This document shows positions 15,282-22,248 of a stretch of 40,444 bases of DNA, in pieces. The notes beneath the pieces were generated by a model. The model searched no databases, was not told where the DNA came from, and saw only the letters and a program-made list of their open reading frames with translations. Each line of letters opens with the position of its first letter. Within the stretch, counting starts at the first letter, position 1. Origin of the DNA: Planctomycetota bacterium. GTDB lineage: Bacteria; Planctomycetota; Brocadiia; Brocadiales; Bathyanammoxibiaceae. Location: contig JAHFOV010000015.1 of the NCBI GenBank assembly GCA_023261505.1, positions 1 to 40,444 on the forward strand, written 5' to 3'. The translations under genes and the position numbers were made by a program.

Positions 15282-15752
15282 TTAAACCCTCATAAAGTAG
15301 GCGGTGAGGAGGATTACGGTCAGGCCGGCCCCGAGGATTATAATGTTTAGCGTTGCAGATTGGCCATGGTACCTGACAAATTGCTCCCAAAACACCTTCT
15401 TCTCCTCCTCACTCTCTGCCTTTTTCATCTCCATCCTGAGGGCGTGGGCCCTGGGGGCGACAAAAAGACCATTATAGAAGGAAAGTATCAGTATAAAGCC
15501 CAGGATATATAGCTTGGGCTTGTTCCAGTAGCCCTCCTTGTAATAAATGGCCAGGGCAGTAAGGATGACCAGTAGGCAGTAGGTGTATTCCAATAAGAAA
15601 TACTTAGGGAATATCTCACCCACAACATCCCCGGCCTTTTCTCTTGGCAGTACCTTAAAGATACTTGGTGCCGCCACAAAGGTCATAAAGGCCATACCCC
15701 CCACCCAGAGGGATAAACACAGGAGGTGGATACACTGAAGGATGTGAATCAT
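15282..15752 (-). CDS. DUF4149 (TMEM205-like) membrane protein
   Basis: 156-aa integral membrane protein with four predicted helices, at about 3-25, 52-70, 80-98 and 132-152. It shows the DUF4149 signature near the N-terminus: HLLCLSLWVGGMAFMTFVAAP, followed by AGDVVGEIFPKYF. A polar loop rich in Lys/Glu (RMEMKKAESEEEKK) lies between helices 3 and 4. The start overlaps the stop of the upstream pterin dehydratase gene by 4 bp. Biochemical function of the family is not established. Confidence 0.8.
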   Translation of the reverse strand: MIHILQCIHLLCLSLWVGGMAFMTFVAAPSIFKVLPREKAGDVVGEIFPKYFLLEYTYCLLVILTALAIYYKEGYWNKPKLYILGFILILSFYNGLFVAPRAHALRMEMKKAESEEEKKVFWEQFVRYHGQSATLNIIILGAGLTVILLTAYFMRV

Positions 15753-16039
15753 TTTATAGTAGAAAGTAGGCCTTCAATGCGACCTGCGACCTGGAAGTCT
15801 TTCTCCGTGAGTCCCCCTTCAGAGTGTGTGGTAAATGCCAGGGTGACCCTGTTATAGGCAATAATGATGGTAGGATGGTGCTGGACCTCTTCGGCCAGTT
15901 TGGCCACCTTGGTGACAAATTCTATTGCCTGAGGAAAGCCCGGGAACTTGAACTTCTTTACAATGGACTGCCCGTCATGGTTCCAATCCTTCAATCCTTT
16001 AAGCCCTTGGGTAATTTCCGCCTCTGATAAGGTTGCCAT
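15749..16039 (-). CDS. phhB: Pterin-4a-carbinolamine dehydratase
   Basis: Small enzyme (96 aa) that dehydrates 4a-hydroxytetrahydropterin, recycling the cofactor of aromatic hydroxylases or acting in pterin metabolism. The active-site pattern is complete: EEVQHHP, then five residues to Tyr, nine to His (TTH) and a final Asp in EKDFQVA. ATG at 16039 (MATLSEAEI) is preceded by GAGGAG and matches the family start; an earlier in-frame codon at 16072 would read through the palindrome. It is coupled to the DUF4149 gene by a 4-bp overlap. Confidence 0.92.
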   Translation of the reverse strand: MATLSEAEITQGLKGLKDWNHDGQSIVKKFKFPGFPQAIEFVTKVAKLAEEVQHHPTIIIAYNRVTLAFTTHSEGGLTEKDFQVAGRIEGLLSTIK

Positions 16040-16054
16040 ATTCTCCTCAGAGCT

Positions 16055-16082
16055 GTAGGGGCGTATGGCCATACGCCCCTAC
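16055..16082. repeat. Perfect 28-bp palindrome (GTAGGGGC type)
   Basis: Perfect inverted repeat with 14-bp arms; each arm reads GTAGGGGCGTATGG 5'->3'. It is located between the CBS gene (stop at 16097) and the pterin dehydratase start on the minus strand. Same architecture as the element at 3813-3841. It could form a hairpin in the intercistronic RNA; there is no T-run. Confidence 0.9.
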
Positions 16083-16096
16083 TTTTACAGTTGGAT

Positions 16097-16498
16097 TTAC
16101 ATGTAGGTCACAAATTCTGGTTCTATAAGACACCTGAGGATATCGCAGCGGGAAATCACCCCAACTAGCTTACCTTCCTGGACTACTGGAACACGTATAA
16201 AGCGTTTATCCATTAGAACGTCTAGGGCTTTTTCCACAGGGTCGTCTACATCTACGGTAACCACATCCTTAGTCATGATGTCTCCCGCTGTAAGCCTTGT
16301 CAGTTCCTTTTTTTCCCTTGTAGCTTTTAGAAGGTCAAGCTCAGTGACAACTCCTTCCACATTTCCACTCTCATCTGTGACAGGCATGCCGCTGTAGAGG
16401 CCGCAGAGGAGCTGCATGGCTACGTCTCTTGCTGGGGCGCTTTTACGGGCTGAAACGACGGGTCTAGTCATTATATCGCGTGCCTTTAATCCTTTCAT
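16097..16498 (-). CDS. Tandem CBS-domain protein
   Basis: 133-aa stand-alone pair of CBS domains, typically binding adenine nucleotides and acting as an energy or ligand sensor. Each repeat has the DIMT signature: ARDIMTRPVVSAR at about 6-18 and AGDIMTKDVVTVDVDDP at about 71-87. Each ends with the strand-turn patterns GMPVTDESGNVEGVVTELD and RVPVVQEGKLVGVISRCD. No enzymatic domain is attached, so its target is unknown. It heads the minus-strand group with pterin dehydratase and DUF4149. Confidence 0.9.
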   Translation of the reverse strand: MKGLKARDIMTRPVVSARKSAPARDVAMQLLCGLYSGMPVTDESGNVEGVVTELDLLKATREKKELTRLTAGDIMTKDVVTVDVDDPVEKALDVLMDKRFIRVPVVQEGKLVGVISRCDILRCLIEPEFVTYM

Positions 16499-16774
16499 AG
16501 AGTTTCTCCTTGTTGAATATGAACGGAATTCGTCTCCTTTAAAACAAAATTATTTTACTTTATATTGTTATTTTTTCAAATCTTTTCTTTATCAATTTTA
16601 AACAAGTGTTGATGGCTAGTAAAACACTGCTGGGCCATAAAGAAGGACTTCTATACTTATACCAGATTAGCGGCAACGTGCTTCACGGTCACAGGGGCTT
16701 AGAAAAAATGCACCAGGCATATAGGATCGTTTACAGACGAATGGGCGTGTCTTCAGCTTGGGTACCTTTTTTAA
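16499..16774. other. Divergent intergenic region without a recognisable gene
   Basis: A/T-rich gap between the divergent CBS and amidase genes. A reading frame of 75 codons (16606-16833) exists, but it has no RBS, no recognisable family and overlaps the promoter. Nothing else is supported up to the amidase promoter at 16775. Confidence 0.5.
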
Positions 16775-16803
16775 TTGACAGGTATTTTTCACCTCTATAT
16801 AAT
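16775..16803 (+). promoter_or_regulatory. Consensus sigma70 promoter of the amidase operon
   Basis: Perfect TTGACA (16775-16780), 17-bp spacer and perfect TATAAT (16798-16803). Transcription would begin about 16810, leaving only about 20 nt before the ATG at 16830. It should drive the overlapping amidase, endonuclease V, archaemetzincin and DUF192 genes. Confidence 0.85.
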
Positions 16804-16829
16804 TTTTTGGTGGCAGAAATTTACTTTAG

Positions 16830-17600
16830 ATGAAGCAGTCCTGGAAGGTCAAGAAAAATTCTTTATCCTTCTTTCCACGTTGGAAGATAGTATTTTTTCT
16901 TCTCCTTCCTATTCTGGTTGTTCTTGGCCTTTCTATCAGTCTTCCCCTGCTATTGTTAAAGAAAAGGCAGCCCGACTTGGAAACCCTGTGCAGAACCGAA
17001 GTTCCTGAGAACCACTGGCGGTTCATAGTGCTACATCATAGCGCCACTCGTGAGGGCTCCGCAGCCAGGTTTGACACCTTTCACCGCAATGTAAGGGGAT
17101 GGGAAAACGGCCTCGGCTACCATTTCGTCATAGGCAATGGAAATGGCTCTGGAGATGGAGAGATAGAGGTGGGTAAACGCTGGAGGAAACAACTCTCCGG
17201 CGCCCATGCAGGTGACCCCATATATAACCGTCAGGGTATAGGTATCTGTCTTGTGGGGAATTTTGAAGAAGGAGATAAACCCACCAAGCGGCAGATTAAG
17301 TCTTTGATAAGAGTTGTTAATTATTTGTCTCAAAAATACGACATTCCGCTATCCTCTATTGTCATGCATAAGGAGGTTCATGATACAGCTTGCCCTGGGA
17401 AGAATTTCCCGTACAAGAAGTTGATGGACAGCTTAAGCCGCTTAAGGCGGACGGTCTCTAAAGAGGGTAAGAGCCAAAACCACGCGGAACGGGCGCAGGG
17501 ACAAATTTCAAAATCCAAATGTCAAATGAAACCCAAAGTCCAAATGTCAAATAAAGTCCCCACTTTGGCATTTGGGCTTTGTAATTTGGATTTTACCTAA
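16830..17600 (+). CDS. Membrane-anchored N-acetylmuramoyl-L-alanine amidase (PGRP/Amidase_2)
   Basis: Zinc amidase of the peptidoglycan-recognition fold, probably cutting the bond between MurNAc and L-Ala in the periplasm. A basic N-terminus and one hydrophobic segment (about 19-43) anchor it, with the catalytic domain outside. Zinc ligands are visible: one of the histidines in FIVLHHSAT (69/70), His180 in VMHKEVHD and Cys188 in ACPGKNFP. GYHFVIGNG and GIGICLVGNFE are typical core strands. The last 32 residues (from about 225) come from a dispersed repeat and are not part of the fold. The stop TAA overlaps the next ATG as TAATG. A short 5' leader follows a consensus promoter. Confidence 0.88.
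   Translation: MKQSWKVKKNSLSFFPRWKIVFFLLLPILVVLGLSISLPLLLLKKRQPDLETLCRTEVPENHWRFIVLHHSATREGSAARFDTFHRNVRGWENGLGYHFVIGNGNGSGDGEIEVGKRWRKQLSGAHAGDPIYNRQGIGICLVGNFEEGDKPTKRQIKSLIRVVNYLSQKYDIPLSSIVMHKEVHDTACPGKNFPYKKLMDSLSRLRRTVSKEGKSQNHAERAQGQISKSKCQMKPKVQMSNKVPTLAFGLCNLDFT
17501..17595. repeat. CAAAT/ATTTG dispersed repeat inside the amidase 3' end
   Basis: Left arm carries 'ATCCAAATGTCAAATG' and 'GTCCAAATGTCAAAT' units; the right arm 'TTTGGCATTTGGGCTTTG' and 'TAATTTGGATTT' complements it. It is read in frame as the C-terminal tail of the amidase and ends just before the endonuclease V start. Confidence 0.8.
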
Positions 17601-18370
17601 TGAGATTTAGAAAGCTCCACCCTTGGCGGGTAAGCTATCACGAGGCTGTAAGGCTCCAGGATAGGTTAAGGGAGTGTCTTGTCCTCAAAGGATTTAAAGG
17701 GTTGCCCCGTACTATAGCAGGGGCAGACGTGGCTTATAGCAAGCAAACTAACCAGGTATACGCCGGAATCGTAGTCTTTGATTTTCGCAGCATGGAACCC
17801 CTTGACAAGTCCTTTGCTGTAGCAAAGGCTAGTTTTCCTTACGTTCCTGGCCTTCTTAGTTTTAGAGAGGCGCCGATTTTGTTGAGGGCCTTTAGCCGGC
17901 TAAAGAGTGAACCCGACGTCCTGCTTTTTGATGGGCAGGGTATTGCCCATCCCAGGGGTTTCGGCCTTGCCAGCCACATGGGACTCCTACTTGATAAGCC
18001 CTCAGTGGGCTGTGCCAAGGACGTTCTTGTGGGGGAGTACGGGCCCGTAGGCAGTGAGGCTGGGTCATATTCTTACCTCTTTTACAAAGGTAAACGTGTA
18101 GGAGCGGCAGTGAGAACCAGGAAGCTAGTTAAGCCAGTTTTTGTCTCTCAAGGGCATAAAATTAGTTTATCTTCCTCCATAAAGATAGTATTCAGCAGTT
18201 GCAGGGGTTATAGGCTTCCGGAACCTTTACGTTGGGCCCATAACCTGGTCAGTCAGTTGAGATCCTCCTTCGAGGAAAAGTCCAAAATAAAAGCGGGTCA
18301 TTACGAGGGGCGAAGCCCCGAAGCAATCCCTGCAACACACAATGAGATTACTTCGCTTCGCTCGCAATGA
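17600..18370 (+). CDS. nfi: Endonuclease V
   Basis: DNA repair enzyme that nicks DNA (or RNA) at the second phosphodiester 3' of deoxyinosine and related deaminated bases. The RNase H-like catalytic residues align with characterised enzymes: Asp43 in AGADVAYS, Tyr80 in the wedge FPYVPG, Glu90 in SFREAP, Asp111 in LLFDGQG and His117 in IAHPRGFG. Gly-rich GLASHMGLL and the SVGCAKDVLVG strand follow. The start overlaps the amidase stop (TAATG). The last 24 or so residues (from about 233) are encoded by a dispersed palindromic element rather than native sequence. Confidence 0.93.
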   Translation: MRFRKLHPWRVSYHEAVRLQDRLRECLVLKGFKGLPRTIAGADVAYSKQTNQVYAGIVVFDFRSMEPLDKSFAVAKASFPYVPGLLSFREAPILLRAFSRLKSEPDVLLFDGQGIAHPRGFGLASHMGLLLDKPSVGCAKDVLVGEYGPVGSEAGSYSYLFYKGKRVGAAVRTRKLVKPVFVSQGHKISLSSSIKIVFSSCRGYRLPEPLRWAHNLVSQLRSSFEEKSKIKAGHYEGRSPEAIPATHNEITSLRSQ

Positions 18371-18371
18371 C
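18297..18371. repeat. GTCATTGC-type palindromic element (75 bp)
   Basis: Element with near-perfect terminal inverted repeats, GTCATTACGAG on the left and CTCGCAATGAC on the right. It encodes the C-terminal tail of endonuclease V in one frame and, from base 18342, the start codon and first ten residues of the archaemetzincin in another. A longer relative is at 32366-32500 and a partial one ends at 33800. Confidence 0.85.
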
Positions 18372-18968
18372 ATTTTGGTTTTTCTGTTTCTAAGCATTGT
18401 TATGGGTGCTCCCAGTATTGCGCGGCCTTCAAAAAAAGTAGTGCACCTTATTCCCGTAGGGGTAGTAGAAGAAGATCTTCTAAAGGAACTGGCTCAAGCT
18501 CTGAGAGATAAACTTGGTGTGACTGTGGAGGTGGGTGAAGCGGTAAAGATTCCAAAGACGGCCTTTGACTCAAGGCGCAATCAGTATAATTCCACCCAGA
18601 TACTTCAGAATCTACTGACAGCCGGGCCCTCTGTGAAAGCCCTGTCCCTGGCGGTAACAGAGGTGGACCTTTTTGTCTCTAATCTAAATTTTGCCTTTGG
18701 GGAGGCCCGTCCGCCCGATAATATAGCCATTATATCCTTATGTCGTCTCAGACAGGAATTCTATGGGATGCCAGCAGACCGTAGCATACTGATGGAGAGG
18801 ATGGTTAAGGAGGCAGTTCATGAAATCGGTCATGTCTGGGGCTTGGGGCACTGTTCAAACCCACGTTGTGTTATGTTCTTCTCTAACAGTTTAGCAGATA
18901 CTGACCGAAAATCGGACGCCTTCTGCAAAGATTGTAAGGGTTTTCTGAGGGATGATGTTAAGGAGTGA
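18342..18968 (+). CDS. amzA: Archaemetzincin-family zinc metalloprotease
   Basis: 208-aa metzincin-type peptidase. The extended zinc motif HEIGHVWGLGHC gives His160, Glu161, His164 and His170, followed by Cys171, Cys176 and a CKDC pair (195/198), the diagnostic four-cysteine pattern of archaemetzincins. The CVM after the zinc motif supplies the Met-turn. Residues 11-25 are hydrophobic (ILVFLFLSIVMGAPS) and look like a signal peptide, so the enzyme may be exported. The ATG and first ten residues lie within a dispersed repeat, and the gene overlaps endonuclease V by 29 bp and the DUF192 gene by 17 bp. An ATG at 18402 is an alternative start lacking the signal. Confidence 0.88.
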   Translation: MRLLRFARNDILVFLFLSIVMGAPSIARPSKKVVHLIPVGVVEEDLLKELAQALRDKLGVTVEVGEAVKIPKTAFDSRRNQYNSTQILQNLLTAGPSVKALSLAVTEVDLFVSNLNFAFGEARPPDNIAIISLCRLRQEFYGMPADRSILMERMVKEAVHEIGHVWGLGHCSNPRCVMFFSNSLADTDRKSDAFCKDCKGFLRDDVKE

Positions 18969-19446
18969 TATAAAAAAGCTGCTGCCTTATGCAGTTGCAG
19001 GCCTTTTACTCACATCATTAGCCGTATTATTAGCCGTGGATTTCTTTTCCTATGGGCATACTGCTAAAGAAGATAGTGAGGGTTACAAATTAAAAGTGGC
19101 AGGGAGCGAAGTCACCTTGGAATTGGCCTGTACGCCCTGGGAGCGTCAACGAGGATTGAAACACAGAAATTGGCTTCCTGAGGATCACGGCATGCTTTTC
19201 ATATTTCCAGAGGATAATTATCTCTCTTTCTGGATGAAGGATACCTATATACCTATTTCCATCGCCTTCGTATCCGAGGGGGGTACCATTACGCAGATTG
19301 AGTCTATGGAGCCCCTCACTCTTAGCAGCCATGTCTCTAAAGAAAGGGTTCGATATGCCCTGGAGATGTCGGCAGGGTGGTTTGAACGGCATGATGTAAA
19401 AGTGGGAGATAGGATAGAGCTACCCCATGTGGTGGCCAGTAATTAG
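18952..19446 (+). CDS. DUF192 family protein with N-terminal membrane anchor or signal
   Basis: 164-aa protein with one hydrophobic segment at about 11-32 (LPYAVAGLLLTSLAVLLAVDFF), then the DUF192 beta domain. Family signatures are ACTPWERQRGLKHRNWL, GMLFIFPEDN and SFWMKDTYIPISIAFV, with the terminal GDRIEL. The domain occurs in exported proteins of unknown biochemical role. Two ATG codons (18952, 18955) are equivalent; the first overlaps the archaemetzincin gene. Last gene of the amidase operon. Confidence 0.87.
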   Translation: MMLRSDIKKLLPYAVAGLLLTSLAVLLAVDFFSYGHTAKEDSEGYKLKVAGSEVTLELACTPWERQRGLKHRNWLPEDHGMLFIFPEDNYLSFWMKDTYIPISIAFVSEGGTITQIESMEPLTLSSHVSKERVRYALEMSAGWFERHDVKVGDRIELPHVVASN

Positions 19447-19454
19447 GATGCTTC

Positions 19455-19483
19455 TTGTTGATTTAGACAGAGTATGCTATATT
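19455..19483 (+). promoter_or_regulatory. Possible promoter of the HAD-YvcK gene
   Basis: TTGTTG (19455-19460), 17-bp spacer and TATATT (19478-19483), about 40 bp ahead of the ATG at 19524. The -35 box is imperfect, so this is a moderate call. Confidence 0.4.
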
Positions 19484-19523
19484 TTCAATCTAGATTATTA
19501 TCAATTTTGACCGAGGAAACGAC

Positions 19524-21221
19524 ATGGGAATAAAGGCAGTAATCTTTGACCTGGATGACACCCTTTTTGATTGCACAGGTTTACTTGTAGAGGCCTCCCG
19601 ACGGCGGGCTGCCAAGGCGATGGTGGAGGAGGGGCTACCTGTAAGTGAAGCAGAGGCTTATGAATTACAGAAGAATATAGCAGAGAAACTTGGGCCCTCT
19701 TCCCTGGTGTTTGATGAAATTGCACGGATGTTCGGTAAGGGGCAGGAACTGGTGAAGGCTGCCCTTCGGGCTTATAATAGCAGCGAGGTCTCCAACATCC
19801 AGCCCTTCCCGGACGTGGTCTCCACTCTCAGACAGTTGAAAATGGAAAAATACAAGCTCTTTCTCGTTACCACAGGACTCCATGCCAGGCAAGAGAAAAA
19901 GATAGAACTCCTAGGTATTGCCCCCTTCTTTGACCAAATAATCATTAACGACCAGGAGGTCGGCCTACTTTTAGAGGACTGTTACAGGGGGTTACTAAGA
20001 AAGTATAATATTACGCCTGGAAAGGTAGCCGTGGTAGGAGACCGCGTTCATTCCGAACTTAGGGTAGCCAAAAATATGGGCATGTATGCCATTCAGATGC
20101 TACATGGTCGCTACAAGTCAGAAGCCCCTCTACAGGAAAGCGAAAAACCGGATTACAAAATAAATAAAATGTACCATATCTCCACCATACTGGAATTAAT
20201 AAATAAAGGTAAATTCACGGACAGGCTCAAGATAGTAGCAGTAGGTGGAGGGACGGGTCTTCCTATGGTGCTCCAGGGACTAAAGACCTATAGCAAAAAC
20301 CTTACAGCCCTGGTTACTGTTACCGATTCGGGAAGGAGTTCTGGACGGCTGAGAGAAGAATATGGTGTACTTCCTCCCGGAGACGCCAGGAACTGTATGG
20401 TGGCCCTCTCAGAGACAGAAGAGCAACAAGAAGACCTGTACAAACTCTTCCAGTACCGCTTTGATAGGGGTTCCCTAGAAGGAATGAATCTGGGGAATCT
20501 TCTCATGACGGCACTAACTGATATGACTGGTAGCTTTGAACTTGCCATAAAAAAGGCTAGCAAAATTCTGGCAATAAGTGGTAAGGTGCTTCCCTCTACC
20601 CTGGAGGATACGCATATATGTGCAGAACTGGCTGATGGCACAATGGTGGAGGGAGAATTTAAGGTACGCCAACCAGAAAAACCTCCCATCCAGAGGGTAC
20701 TACTCAAAGCTAATAACGTAGAACCCCTACCCGAGGCCCTAGAGGAAGTCTCTAATGCGGATATTATCGTAATAGGCCCCGGGAGTCTGTACACCAGCGT
20801 TATACCCAATATACTGGTAAAGGGGCTAAGGGAGGCTATCAAAAACTCCAGTGCTACAAAGATATATGTCTGCAACATAGTTACTCAGCCGGGCCAGACC
20901 GATGGCTATAACTCCTCAGACCATATAAAGGCACTTATCGCACACCTGGGAGAGGGTATCCTGGATTATGTACTTGTTAATAGTTGCATGCCTAAAAAAG
21001 AGGTTTTAGAGAAATACGAGCGTGAGGGGGCAAGTATGGTGTGTATTGACCCAGAGACCCGTAACCTGTTCGTGAAGGTAATTGAAGCCGACCTTATTGA
21101 AGATTTAGAGAAGGGTAGAGTCCTCTGGGAGAAACAGGACCTTTTAAGGCACGACCCTGATAAGTTAGCCAATGCAATATGCAGGGTCTATACCCGACTT
21201 CCTCTCTTCTCTAGCAAGTAA
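19524..21221 (+). CDS. Fusion of HAD hydrolase and YvcK/CofD-like gluconeogenesis factor
   Basis: 565-aa protein joining two domains normally encoded separately. Residues 1 to about 230 form a HAD phosphatase: nucleophile motif FDLDDTLFD (Asp9, Asp11), LVTTG for motif II and VVGDRVHSELRVAKNMG for motif IV. From about 236 a full YvcK domain follows: KIVAVGGGTGL, TVTDSGRSSG (265-274), LPPGDARNCM (283-292), then GNLLMTAL and VIGPGSLYTSV. YvcK proteins bind UDP-sugars and affect central carbon flux and cell-wall synthesis. The fusion suggests a phosphatase acting on, or regulated by, the same ligand; this is an inference. The frame is continuous with no internal start suggesting two proteins. Confidence 0.9.
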   Translation: MGIKAVIFDLDDTLFDCTGLLVEASRRRAAKAMVEEGLPVSEAEAYELQKNIAEKLGPSSLVFDEIARMFGKGQELVKAALRAYNSSEVSNIQPFPDVVSTLRQLKMEKYKLFLVTTGLHARQEKKIELLGIAPFFDQIIINDQEVGLLLEDCYRGLLRKYNITPGKVAVVGDRVHSELRVAKNMGMYAIQMLHGRYKSEAPLQESEKPDYKINKMYHISTILELINKGKFTDRLKIVAVGGGTGLPMVLQGLKTYSKNLTALVTVTDSGRSSGRLREEYGVLPPGDARNCMVALSETEEQQEDLYKLFQYRFDRGSLEGMNLGNLLMTALTDMTGSFELAIKKASKILAISGKVLPSTLEDTHICAELADGTMVEGEFKVRQPEKPPIQRVLLKANNVEPLPEALEEVSNADIIVIGPGSLYTSVIPNILVKGLREAIKNSSATKIYVCNIVTQPGQTDGYNSSDHIKALIAHLGEGILDYVLVNSCMPKKEVLEKYEREGASMVCIDPETRNLFVKVIEADLIEDLEKGRVLWEKQDLLRHDPDKLANAICRVYTRLPLFSSK

Positions 21222-21240
21222 AAGAGAGGCACAAGCTAAA

Positions 21241-22248
21241 TCAAGCCTGCCACTTGGCCAAGACTGCCAGCCCTGCCCCTACCCATATGGCCTCCCTTAT
21301 CCTCCTTATAATACAAAAGGACATAGCCGTTTGGGCAGTAAGGGAAAGGGCAAGGAATGTAAGGATTACGCCTCCTTCTTGTCCCCCAAGGCTGCCTGGA
21401 ATAAAGGAGGCTACGCTCCTTGCTACTGTAAAAAGGGCTTCTATGATAAATACGCCGGTGAAATCGATAGATACTCCGATAAATTTCAGTATAAGATACA
21501 CCTCTATTACCCCTGCTAGCCATCCCACGAAGTAAAATAGAAAGCACAGGTAGAACCCCTTTTTGTTGGTACGATAGAACTCAGCGATTGTATCATCTAA
21601 CTCTTTGAGTTTGTCGGCCTTTTCTTCCAGAAACCGGATATGTATCCCTAATTTTCTGAGGATATTCAAGGAGGCGGTACAAAGCCCCTTTTTCTGGCTA
21701 GCTAACATCATTCCGGCAACTGGTATACCCACTAATAATGTAATACCTGCAACGGCCCACAGCGAGCCTGTGTCATTGAGTCTGGAAAAGGCCATGGCAA
21801 CCCCGATAAGAACAAAAACTACTTGAGCAAGGGTCATTATTGTCCTGGAGATTATTACAGAGGCCATACCGTCTATCATAGAAATGTTATAGGTCTTTAA
21901 CAAATAAGCCTTAATAGGTTCTCCACCCAGATAGGCAGAGGGGGTAAGACAGTTTATTGATTCCCCAGCCATCCTGGCGGCGAAGAGACTCGAGAACTTC
22001 AGCTTAGGGGTCAGGTTCTTTATGGCATATTTCCATCCAAAGGTGTCCAGGACAAAGACTATGGCATAAGGTATCATGATTATGAGAAATTTCCACCTCA
22101 GCTTGCAAAGGTCGTTGTAAACTGCTGAGGCATTTAAGCTATAAAGTAGGTAAGCAAAGCCTGCTATTCCTACCAGAAGGAAGATGAGCTTTAAACTTTT
22201 GAGACCTTTTAGAGGTAAAGTATTAACTTCAGTTTGAAGGCTCTTCAT
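21241..22248 (-). CDS. Flippase-like (LPG synthase TM domain, UPF0104) membrane protein
   Basis: 335-aa integral membrane protein with about seven to eight helices, resembling the flippase part of MprF/AglD-type proteins that move lipid-linked substrates. Characteristic segments are ARMAGESINCLTPSAYLGGEPIKAYLL after the third helix region and VARSVASFIPGSLGGQEGG near the end. It has no aminoacyl-transferase domain. The start overlaps the stop of the upstream radical SAM gene by 4 bp, so the two are translated together, suggesting transport of a lipid or lipid-linked product. Convergent with the HAD-YvcK gene, 19 bp apart. Confidence 0.85.
   Translation of the reverse strand: MKSLQTEVNTLPLKGLKSLKLIFLLVGIAGFAYLLYSLNASAVYNDLCKLRWKFLIIMIPYAIVFVLDTFGWKYAIKNLTPKLKFSSLFAARMAGESINCLTPSAYLGGEPIKAYLLKTYNISMIDGMASVIISRTIMTLAQVVFVLIGVAMAFSRLNDTGSLWAVAGITLLVGIPVAGMMLASQKKGLCTASLNILRKLGIHIRFLEEKADKLKELDDTIAEFYRTNKKGFYLCFLFYFVGWLAGVIEVYLILKFIGVSIDFTGVFIIEALFTVARSVASFIPGSLGGQEGGVILTFLALSLTAQTAMSFCIIRRIREAIWVGAGLAVLAKWQA

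Noticed and set aside
16606-16833. 75-codon open frame ahead of the amidase gene
   Set aside because: No ribosome-binding site or recognisable family, and it runs across the consensus promoter and into the amidase start.
20288-20878. 196-codon minus-strand frame inside the HAD-YvcK gene
   Set aside because: Antisense to conserved YvcK motifs; no RBS or family.
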